64,000 nt of DNA from an uncultured Flavobacteriaceae bacterium (GTDB taxonomy: Bacteria; Bacteroidota; Bacteroidia; Flavobacteriales; Flavobacteriaceae). A program made the position numbers and the translations under genes. Under the pieces are notes generated by a model. It did no database searches. It had not been told where the DNA came from and saw only the letters and a list, made by a program, of their open reading frames with translations. This document shows, in pieces, positions 57,066-64,000 of the stretch; position 1 is the stretch's first letter; the number at the start of each line of letters is the position of its first letter. The stretch is taken from NCBI GenBank assembly GCA_905181835.1, contig CAJIZF010000001.1, positions 372,001 to 436,000 of the forward strand. Reading direction: 5' to 3'.

Positions 57066-57806
57066 ATGATGACTAAAGAAAATATTACAGCACTTACCGC
57101 AGCTACAAGTGGTTACAAATTTCAAATAGCACTTGAAACTGCTTTAAACAAAAAACAATTAGATGCTTTAGATTATGAGCCTCTATTAGTTGAAATGGCA
57201 ACAAACAATACAATTGAAGGCCAAGCAATTAACTTACCACTCTTCGAAATTGCAAGTATGGTAAATATGCACTTTGGCAATTTGTGTTATCGTGCTTATT
57301 ACAAAGAAGAGGGTATTACCAAAACCAATATCGAGTATGCAGTTCTTTGGGGAGAACTGGTCACCAAACTTGCAGAACGCGCAGAAACTGCTACGGATTA
57401 TTGTGTGTTAGGTTCTTGTGTTCAGATGCAGTTTGCACCTTTCGAAGACAGAGTGGAATGCGAACAATTTGCCAACGAAAACTATTATTATGCCATCGAA
57501 GCAATGGATAGTGTATATAAATTGGTTAATTTGGTTGGAGGGCATTTGACGGAGGAATATTATGAAAATGAAGAGCTAGTGACCAAAGCAGGTGAAAAAG
57601 CACTAGCAATAGCGACTACCTTTGAAGATTATACTACTATCTGTTATGACGAAAATTGGAATTCTCCATTTTTTGATACCCCTATCTATAAAACTGCAGC
57701 TGCAAAAGCTATTGCATTAAAAGACCAAGCCTCTGAAGATGAAATAAGTAATTTTAAATCATGCCTGCAAGAATGGGATGACCAGGAAACTTTGAATGCT
57801 TTGTAG
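57066..57806 (+). CDS. Hypothetical acidic protein, 246 residues
   Basis: A largely helical, acidic, soluble protein (start TKENITALTAATSGYKFQIA) with three Cys spread in the middle. No motif or family is recognised. It is 10 bp from the zinc-ribbon gene and so in the same operon. Either of two adjacent ATG codons (57066, 57069) may be used. Confidence 0.6.
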   Translation: MMTKENITALTAATSGYKFQIALETALNKKQLDALDYEPLLVEMATNNTIEGQAINLPLFEIASMVNMHFGNLCYRAYYKEEGITKTNIEYAVLWGELVTKLAERAETATDYCVLGSCVQMQFAPFEDRVECEQFANENYYYAIEAMDSVYKLVNLVGGHLTEEYYENEELVTKAGEKALAIATTFEDYTTICYDENWNSPFFDTPIYKTAAAKAIALKDQASEDEISNFKSCLQEWDDQETLNAL

Positions 57807-57833
57807 CTAAAACAGATTAATAACAAGATCATT

Positions 57834-57896
57834 GTTGAAATAAGCCGAAAAACAACATAAAAAAGGAGTAGGTTAAATAGTATTAAATTTTAAATT
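57834..57896 (+). repeat. Duplicated leader, copy B
   Basis: It is the second copy of the 55849-55914 element. Differences are single bases and a 3-bp gap next to the ATG. Its placement directly before a small paralogous gene suggests that leader and gene were duplicated together. Confidence 0.75.
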
Positions 57897-58097
57897 ATGA
57901 AAGTAAAGTTTACATTAAAATCAAAATACCTTGAGTCGAGATATAAAATGAAAGTTGGTGATTCAGTTATTTTGGAGTTATCAAATGTTAATACAACTCC
58001 TGCAAATGGTCAATTAAAAGCTGCAATTGAAGAAAAGTTTGGTGCAAAAAATTTGACCTCTCCACAGTCGAGTAATTTTGATAAAGAAAAAGCTTAA
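57897..58097 (+). CDS. 66-residue hypothetical protein, leader-sharing family
   Basis: MKVKFTLKSKYLESRYKMKV leads to GDSVILEL, then LKAAIEEKFGAKNLTSPQSS. See the 79-residue gene at 55915 for the shared pattern. A small alpha/beta fold without signal or membrane segment. No family is recognised. Confidence 0.6.
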   Translation: MKVKFTLKSKYLESRYKMKVGDSVILELSNVNTTPANGQLKAAIEEKFGAKNLTSPQSSNFDKEKA

Positions 58098-58156
58098 ACA
58101 CTAATATTTTCTTCAAGTTAGCGTTGAAAATTTATAATTCAACTAAAAATAAAATT

Positions 58157-59033
58157 ATGGAATACCAAATTAACGGCATAGACGGTGTCTATGAAGAAGA
58201 AAAATTAGCATTAGCAGTCCTACAAGACTATTGCTCCAAAAATGAATGCACTTTTAATGAACTCAAGGAGATATTTCCGGACGAAGTTCAAGGCGATAAA
58301 GATTATATAAAACAAAAAATTGGTAGTAATACTGGTGTTTTTGACACATTGGCTGAAGCTAAAGACAGAGAAGATTATTTTGCATTATTGGACCCAATAA
58401 CCATAAAAGATGCTACCATAGTAGTATCTACTTGTTGGGGAGAACGTAATTTGCCTTTATTTATTGAAAAAGCGGAAGCAGTAGGGTATTCAATATCCTT
58501 AGTAGCCTTAGAGGAAAGTACAGACACCAAACATTACACCTATATCAAAACAAGTTAATAATGAAAATAGCGACCAAGGTTTTCCAATTGTTTCCTCATG
58601 CGTAGTGCAAACCAATGGAAAATACACCCTTATATTTAATTTATCTCATGATGGCGATGGGGTTATGGATCAATATTACTTTTATGATATTCAAACTAAG
58701 ATTGGCGGATCAAATGGGTCACCTTGGGATTTTATGGAATTTACAGACGTCAATGAGGAATGGGTGGAAGCTTATGAATCATTTGAAGATTTCGGATTAG
58801 ATTCTGATAAAATTTCAGAAACTTTATACAACATGCGTTTGGAATTTATAAAGACCTATCTAAACGAAACCTCTGATTTTGTTCCTAGTAATGCAGCAAT
58901 TCCCTCTGATAAGCGAGATATTCTAAAAAAAGAAGTTAAACATGATGGCGTAGACTATTTCACAGGTAATCTAGTTTTTGAAGAAGGAGATGAAGATATA
59001 ATACCTTTAGACTGGGCCAGGAAAATTAAATGA
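58157..59033 (+). CDS. Hypothetical protein, probably one gene with a frameshift
   Basis: The first part from the ATG at 58157 (MEYQINGIDGVYEEEKLALA) ends at 58558. The second frame has no good start, but upstream of its GTG it reads ISKQVNNENSDQGFPIVSSC without a stop and joins the first near 58538. Total length is 3n+1. The joined product is ~291 residues, acidic and soluble (VVSTCWGERNLPLF; FNLSHDGDGVMDQYY). No family is recognised. If they are separate genes, the second lacks a credible start. Confidence 0.5.
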
Positions 59034-59579
59034 TAAAGAAAATTCGTAGATATTTAAATGATTTTAATTTGATTGCCAACAGTAGTGAATTATAAAGATT
59101 ATATAGGAGCCATACAAGATTTTCCAATTAAAGGGATCACGTACAGAGATATTCAGCCATTATTAGCCAATGAAACTGTATTTAGGAATGCCATTAAAGA
59201 TATGGGCAATCTTATTGATAAGAAACCTGAATATTGGATAGCATTAGAATCCCGAGGATTTCTATTTGCATCCGCACTTTCAATGATTTATGGAGGTGGA
59301 ATTAGATTGATCAGAAAAAAAGGAAAGTTAGGAAATAGTCAACTAGTGCGAGTTGATTATGGACTTGAGTACGGTAAGGATTCCTTTGAAATGGCTAATT
59401 TTCCTGAAAAAAAGGGGACTAAAGTTGTCATTGTAGACGATATATATGCAACCGGAGGAACCATGCAAGCAGCCGAAACCTTGTGTAAAAAAGTTGGATA
59501 CGAAGTTACCGATCAATTATGCTTAATTGATATTGGAATCGTAGAACAACACGAAGTAAAATGTTTGATAAACTATTAA
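59030..59579 (+). CDS. Adenine phosphoribosyltransferase-like protein (frameshifted here)
   Basis: The ATG at 59030 overlaps the preceding stop (ATGA) and gives MIKKIRRYLNDFNLIANSSE. One extra T near 59085 shifts into YKDYIGAIQDFPIKGITYRD, which matches Apt, with ESRGFLFASALS and the PRPP loop VVIVDDIYATGGTM. The end differs from housekeeping Apt. Its place among accessory genes suggests a nucleotide-related role in this cassette. Confidence 0.78.
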
Positions 59580-59611
59580 TTCATAATTAAATTCATAAAA
59601 AACAAAAAAAA

Positions 59612-60367
59612 ATGAGTACACAAAAAAACACAGATTCAAATGAATCAGAATTCTTTTCATTATCATATGACATGTATTATTCAAAAGATATTCGAGATCA
59701 TGTAGAAGTTATTATTAAATCTGGAGATAAAGAACGCTGTGAATTCTTTTATAAATCAGCTATTGATTTTGTTAACAGTAATAATTGTTGTTATTGGATT
59801 ATCCCTTTAATACAAAGGTGTCTAATGCCTTTGCAAAATAAAAGTGATGATGAAAATTTAGACTGGGATGATGTGATTTATTTAATGTACCCTGCTGGCA
59901 AAGAGTTAGCTATTAATCCGAAAAAGGAATATAGTTTATTTTATTGTTGGAGGAGTCAGACCTTTAAATTAGATGAGGATAAAGATGAAGAGCAGGAGTT
60001 TTTCGAAATACTTATAAAGCATTTTAGCGATGCCCAAAATATTGATGATACAGGTGATGATTTCTATCACACATGTATTACCACATTGTATTGTACTATT
60101 TGTAAAATGTGTCAAGAAGATATTGCCCAAGATGAATTAGTTGATTTATTACTTGCTGTATTCAATGACCAATACTTGAAAGATGCTGAAAAAGGAGATT
60201 TTATATGGGGTGTTATATCAGAAACCTTAACGAGTTTGGGAGTTAATTTAGATGAATACAAAGATGAATCAAACCTTTGGAGGGATGAGTACTTAGTTAA
60301 TTTTGATGATGTTGCAACGTACTTGATTCAGAATGATGTTTTTGACCACGATTACATTCCATCTTAA
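59612..60367 (+). CDS. Hypothetical acidic protein, 251 residues
   Basis: It is a helical, very acidic soluble protein (start MSTQKNTDSNESEFFSLSYD, with DKDEEQEFFEILIKHF and DDTGDDFYHTCITTLYCTIC). Several Cys are present but no metal motif is clear. Size and charge recall immunity-type proteins, which is only an impression. Confidence 0.55.
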   Translation: MSTQKNTDSNESEFFSLSYDMYYSKDIRDHVEVIIKSGDKERCEFFYKSAIDFVNSNNCCYWIIPLIQRCLMPLQNKSDDENLDWDDVIYLMYPAGKELAINPKKEYSLFYCWRSQTFKLDEDKDEEQEFFEILIKHFSDAQNIDDTGDDFYHTCITTLYCTICKMCQEDIAQDELVDLLLAVFNDQYLKDAEKGDFIWGVISETLTSLGVNLDEYKDESNLWRDEYLVNFDDVATYLIQNDVFDHDYIPS

Positions 60368-60411
60368 AATAGATTTAGAAGAAATACAGGTTAAATATAA
60401 AATTATAAAAA

Positions 60412-60879
60412 ATGGATACAAGTAAATTTCCAAAAATGAAATTGCCGGAAGGCTTATTTGCTAATTATAAATTGGCTTGGGGCAAATTTGTTGATTTCAA
60501 TCTAGAAAATGGACCTTCTTGTCCTGACACTGCGGGTTTTATCATCTCAGTGGATATGGAAACAAGAGAAATTCTTGGCAATGAAGACAAGGAAGATAAT
60601 AACGAAAGATGGTTTGGCGAAAGAGATGTTGCTATTTATGACCACTATGTTGCGAGTCGTAAATACGACGGAATAGCTTACGTTTCTATTTATGGGAACG
60701 ATACTGCAACTTGGGATGTTGAGTTTCATGGCGGGTTTGACGATTTAGCAGGTGGCGAATTGCCTGAAGGTGTTACCGAAGATGAAGTTTACGAGGCTAT
60801 TGGTAAAGAAGCAGATATCTATCAATTGTACGAATTTGTATGGTACAATAAGGAACGAAGTGGATTTGAGGAAGAATAA
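60412..60879 (+). CDS. Hypothetical acidic protein, 155 residues
   Basis: An acidic alpha/beta protein rich in aromatic residues (GLFANYKLAWGKFVDF, DVAIYDHYVASRKYDGIAYV, DVEFHGGFDD). No family is recognised. It is 44 bp from the gene before, same strand. Confidence 0.55.
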   Translation: MDTSKFPKMKLPEGLFANYKLAWGKFVDFNLENGPSCPDTAGFIISVDMETREILGNEDKEDNNERWFGERDVAIYDHYVASRKYDGIAYVSIYGNDTATWDVEFHGGFDDLAGGELPEGVTEDEVYEAIGKEADIYQLYEFVWYNKERSGFEEE

Positions 60880-60929
60880 GATTTTTGAAATATTATTCAA
60901 TAAATATATAAAACAACTAAAAATAACAA

Positions 60930-61346
60930 ATGGAAACTAATATAATAAACAAGGTTCGTATTATAATTCGAAATATGGAAAACTCAGAATCAATTGATGA
61001 TTGTTCATATTTTGATTTATTTATAAGTTCATTAAACCTTAAGGTTACAACACCACTTACTACCGATTTTTTGATGAATATTTCAAATTCAATATTTTAT
61101 GATTCCGAATATATTAGACAAATTAAGCAAATAACATCAAACTATTCATTGAATTATGATCGGGTCCCTCAGTTGTGGATTTCTAAAATAAATGATATTG
61201 ACATTGGAGTTGTACTAAAATATTATTTTGATGGTGACAATTCAGTATCTGAAGAATTAAACGCGCTTTTCAAACTAGAATCCGATGATGATTTAACTAG
61301 TTATTTCGAAAACTGCCCACATTCTCTTGAAGGATTGGGCTCGTAG
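60930..61346 (+). CDS. Hypothetical protein, 138 residues
   Basis: A helical soluble protein (start METNIINKVRIIIRNMENSE), acidic toward the C-terminus (KLESDDDLTSYFENC). No motif is recognised. It keeps the spacing (35-50 bp, AT-rich) that separates the other genes of this cassette. Confidence 0.5.
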   Translation: METNIINKVRIIIRNMENSESIDDCSYFDLFISSLNLKVTTPLTTDFLMNISNSIFYDSEYIRQIKQITSNYSLNYDRVPQLWISKINDIDIGVVLKYYFDGDNSVSEELNALFKLESDDDLTSYFENCPHSLEGLGS

Positions 61347-61380
61347 TTGAAATTTAAATAAATAATTAAAATTAATAAAA

Positions 61381-62038
61381 ATGCAAACAACATCAGAATT
61401 TAATATTACAGAACTTAGCGTACGTGACTTTAAAAAATTACTAACAGATATTAAGGATAAAGAAACTTTTGAAAGCAACTTACTAAAGCAGGTAAAACTC
61501 AATATAGATTTTTGGTCATATCTTTTAATATACGATGACATTGTAAACGAAGGAAACATGATTGTTTCTGAGCAACTTCTGGATCATGCAGCAGATATTT
61601 TCTTAATCGAATGGTATGAAATTCAAGATGAGCAAATTTCACTGGCTCAGTTTGTATTAGATAAATTAGAGATGGATTTTGAAGAAGTTCATTCAGATAA
61701 TGTGAGCAGAATACTTTTTAAGGCTTCATTCGGATCATACTTGTATTTCAGTTTAAAAGAATTTGCGAATGTGGAGGATGTAGAGGAATCAGATCTTGCA
61801 GGTTATCTAGCTTCAAATGATCATACTTTGGTAACAAACGGAGAAGACGTTTTTGATAAGCATGGTGTGGGAGATGATTGGATCGTAACCATGGCAGATG
61901 AATGGCTTATGTATTGTGGTTTTGACAGCTAGCGATTATGAAGGTGAATGTGGAGTACATTTAGTAAACACCGAGTTCAGAGAATTTTCGATTGATTATA
62001 ATCGTATGGCGGAAGATATTATAGCTCAATTTGCATAA
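61381..62038 (+). CDS. Hypothetical acidic protein, 218 residues (frameshifted near its end)
   Basis: It starts MQTTSEFNITELSVRDFKKL. The first frame stops at 61932, but an extra T in a TTTT run near 61921 explains this: the next frame continues LTASDYEGECGVHLVNTEFR to a stop at 62038. The total length is 3n+1. It is a highly acidic alpha/beta protein with no family that I recognise. It sits just before the HAD nucleotidase gene. Confidence 0.55.
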
Positions 62039-62053
62039 CTAAAAACAAACTGT

Positions 62054-62503
62054 TTGATTAAAAAACTTTTATACATAGACCTTGATGGTGTTGTTGCAGA
62101 CTTTGTAACTGCAATGAATGCTCACCCGCTAAGGTATCAACCTCCATACGATAAGGACCCCGATACCATTCCAGGTCTTTTTAAAAACCTAAAGCCCATA
62201 AAAGAGGCCATCAGTTCTGTGAATAAATTACTAGATTCTAAAAAATATGAAGTCTATTTTTTAAGTACTGCTCCTTGGAATAATACCTCCGCTTGGACAG
62301 ACAAGCGCATTTGGTTGGAGGAACAATTTGGAGATAAAATAAATAGAAAATTCATTTTAACCCATCGAAAAGACTTGGTTAAAGGCGACATACTTATTGA
62401 CGATCGACCCAATAACGGTGCAAAAGATTTTGAGGGTGAGTGGATACATTTTGGTTCTGACACCTATCCCAATTGGGAAATAACTTTAAAACACTTGTTA
62501 TGA
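62054..62503 (+). CDS. 5'(3')-deoxyribonucleotidase-like HAD protein
   Basis: The 149-residue protein has the HAD motif I as YIDLDGVVADF, a threonine/serine motif II in FLSTAPW, and motif III/IV region HRKDLVKGDILIDDRPNNGA, the pattern of NT5C-type pyrimidine nucleotidases. It starts at TTG 62054. Its stop overlaps the start of the DUF2779 gene (ATGA). It would dephosphorylate nucleoside monophosphates. Confidence 0.85.
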   Translation: MIKKLLYIDLDGVVADFVTAMNAHPLRYQPPYDKDPDTIPGLFKNLKPIKEAISSVNKLLDSKKYEVYFLSTAPWNNTSAWTDKRIWLEEQFGDKINRKFILTHRKDLVKGDILIDDRPNNGAKDFEGEWIHFGSDTYPNWEITLKHLL

Positions 62504-64000
62504 ATACAGCACTTTCTAAATCGAGATTTAAACAAGGACTTGAATGTCCAAACAAGCTTTATTTTTCAAATAATAGCAAGGTCTATCACAATGTAAAAAA
62601 ATACGACACTTTTTTACAAGCCCTAGCTAGTGGAGGATTTCAGATAGAAGAGTATGCTCGGTTACAATATCCTGAGGGTATCTTAATAGAAGATCCAGAA
62701 GATAGAAAAGATTACGATTACCAGGACTTAGCAGATCAAACTACTGCCTTATTACAACGAGAAAATGTAGTTATTTTTGAAGCTGCTTTCTATATCGATG
62801 ATTTATTTATAAGAACCGATCTTTTGGTAAAGAAGGGAAATCAAATTAAACTTATTGAGGTAAAAGCAAAATCGATAGATCCCAGAAAAGAAGATAATTT
62901 TTTAACCAAAAAGAAAAGAAAAATAGTTAGTGGATGGAAACCCTATCTTTTTGATTTAGCATTTCAAACCTATGTGGCTCAAAAATGTTTACCAAATTGT
63001 AAGATAACTCCTTATTTATGTTTGGTTGATAAAACTAAGGCGACCGATTACGAAGGGTTAAACCAATTATTCCGTATCAAAAAAAATGGAAAAAGAACGG
63101 GTGTTGAGGTAAAAGAAAAGGACATTAAGAAGCTAGGGATTAATTTATTATACACTGAAAATCTATTTGATGTAGTGTCAAAAATCCATAGTGGGGAACA
63201 CACCTATTATGAAAATTTAAATTTTCATGAAGCCATCGATTTGTTAAGCGATATTAGAATCAATAACTATTACCCTAACTGGCCGGCAAAATTCTCAGCT
63301 TGCAAGCAATGCGAGTTTAAAAAGGATAGTACGCCAGAGGGGAAACAAAAAAAATCAGGGTTCCAGCATTGTTTTAAAACCCAATACCACTGGACTGACG
63401 AGGATTTTAAAAAACCTACTATTTTTAACGTTTGGGATTTAAAAGATCCAAAGTTAATGGAGCAAGGTCTGCTATTTAAATCACAATTAAGCCCCAGTGA
63501 CATTAAGTACAAGGAAAAGGCCGGAGAATTACATCGTACGGAGCGACAATGGCTACAAATAGAAAAAGAACGTGAGGGTGATTTCACTGATTTTATTGAT
63601 TTAGAAAGTTTAAGAGAAGCGATGCATAGTTGGAAATTTCCCTTGCATTTTATCGATTTTGAGACCTCTACAGTTCCCTTACCCTTTCATATAGGGCGGA
63701 GACCTTACGAGCAGATTGCTTTTCAGTTTTCTCACCACATCTATCATGAAGATGGTCGTATTGAGCATGCTTCCGAATATATAAATACCGTTCCAGGACA
63801 ATTTCCTAATTTTATTTTTATGGAGGAGCTTATGGAAGCTTTACGTCATGATGAAGGAACTATTTTTTGTTATTCCACTCATGAAAACACCATCCTTAAC
63901 GCTATAAGAGACCAACTCAAGGCTAGTGATCATCTGCTTAAAGAAAAATTAATTGCTTTTATAGAAACTATTAGTAAGCCAAAAAATAAGCATCCCGATC
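62500..64000 (+). CDS. DUF2779 protein: Cas4-like nuclease plus DEDD exonuclease, 3' truncated
   Basis: The frame stays open to the window end (500 residues). The N-terminal half has LECPNKLYF, then IRTDLLVK and IEVKAKS (PD-(D/E)xK nuclease core), and later CKQCEF with a further Cys at FQHCF. The four Cys match the iron-sulfur cluster of Cas4/AddB-type nucleases. From ~residue 385 HFIDFETSTVPLPF opens an RNase-H-like DEDD exonuclease domain. The role of DUF2779 is not known; nucleic-acid cleavage is a fair inference. Confidence 0.85.
   Translation, partial: MNTALSKSRFKQGLECPNKLYFSNNSKVYHNVKKYDTFLQALASGGFQIEEYARLQYPEGILIEDPEDRKDYDYQDLADQTTALLQRENVVIFEAAFYIDDLFIRTDLLVKKGNQIKLIEVKAKSIDPRKEDNFLTKKKRKIVSGWKPYLFDLAFQTYVAQKCLPNCKITPYLCLVDKTKATDYEGLNQLFRIKKNGKRTGVEVKEKDIKKLGINLLYTENLFDVVSKIHSGEHTYYENLNFHEAIDLLSDIRINNYYPNWPAKFSACKQCEFKKDSTPEGKQKKSGFQHCFKTQYHWTDEDFKKPTIFNVWDLKDPKLMEQGLLFKSQLSPSDIKYKEKAGELHRTERQWLQIEKEREGDFTDFIDLESLREAMHSWKFPLHFIDFETSTVPLPFHIGRRPYEQIAFQFSHHIYHEDGRIEHASEYINTVPGQFPNFIFMEELMEALRHDEGTIFCYSTHENTILNAIRDQLKASDHLLKEKLIAFIETISKPKNKHPD

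Overview
The window reads as a chromosomal segment of a marine-type member of the Bacteroidota, most likely family Flavobacteriaceae. The DNA is AT-rich. A C-terminal type IX secretion sorting domain is present at the left edge, promoters of the TTG / TAnnTTTG type recur, Shine-Dalgarno sequences are scarce, and several genes (UpxY antiterminator, rsfS-ftsH-LUD-cdsA-psd block, lipA-ECF sigma-glycosyltransferase block) are arranged as in that family. No rRNA, tRNA, CRISPR array, insertion sequence or phage gene was found.

Layout. (1) 1-27.3 kb is a housekeeping stretch: a partial vanadium haloperoxidase-like secreted protein, msrA, a coiled-coil zinc-ribbon-family protein that has lost its cysteines, Nif3, lpxK, gap, lipA, ECF sigma and glycosyltransferase, fasciclin lipoprotein, murB, aminotransferase, DUF1573, valS, YceI with a 29-residue CDGSH protein, upp, acyl-CoA-binding protein, psd, cdsA, LUD, ftsH, rsfS, birA, pyrE, Nudix, M14 peptidase and rhodanese. 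(2) 27.3-46.3 kb is a surface-polysaccharide (capsule/EPS) locus. It is preceded by a candidate small RNA (27411-27489) and a strong promoter with a structured leader, and then holds upxY, small membrane proteins, three beta-barrel genes, gmd and fcl (GDP-L-fucose supply), a very AT-rich strain-specific core (33.5-40.1 kb: glycosyltransferases, Wzy, Wzx, a nucleotidyltransferase-like protein, two kinase-like proteins) and a more GC-rich conserved assembly end (Wza, Wzc with a 13-tyrosine tail, WecA-type initiating transferase, CpsB phosphatase, cupin, cytidylyltransferase-like). Wzy carries nine exact copies of a 13-bp tandem repeat, a candidate phase-variation switch. (3) 46.3-51.7 kb is a probable metal-responsive unit: MerC-like protein, Fur-family regulator, an ABC exporter-type operon with two DUF3526 permeases and a lipoprotein. 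It is tied together by three copies of a TGCAAC-N3-GTTGCA type palindrome. (4) 51.8-53.8 kb holds small membrane, XRE and helix-hairpin-helix proteins. (5) 53.9-64 kb is an accessory cassette on the + strand: a KAP-family P-loop NTPase, a protein made of six near-identical 22-residue repeats, a zinc-ribbon/PH-like protein, two small proteins that share a duplicated leader, several acidic orphan proteins, an adenine phosphoribosyltransferase-like protein, a HAD deoxynucleotidase-like protein and a DUF2779 (Cas4-like nuclease plus exonuclease) protein running off the end. This is the best candidate here for an undescribed system.

Caution. Many genes, above all at 29.6-44.5 kb, are interrupted by single-base indels while the protein similarity continues in another frame. 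I read most of these as consensus or assembly errors, not gene decay. I annotate the whole genes and give the approximate break points.
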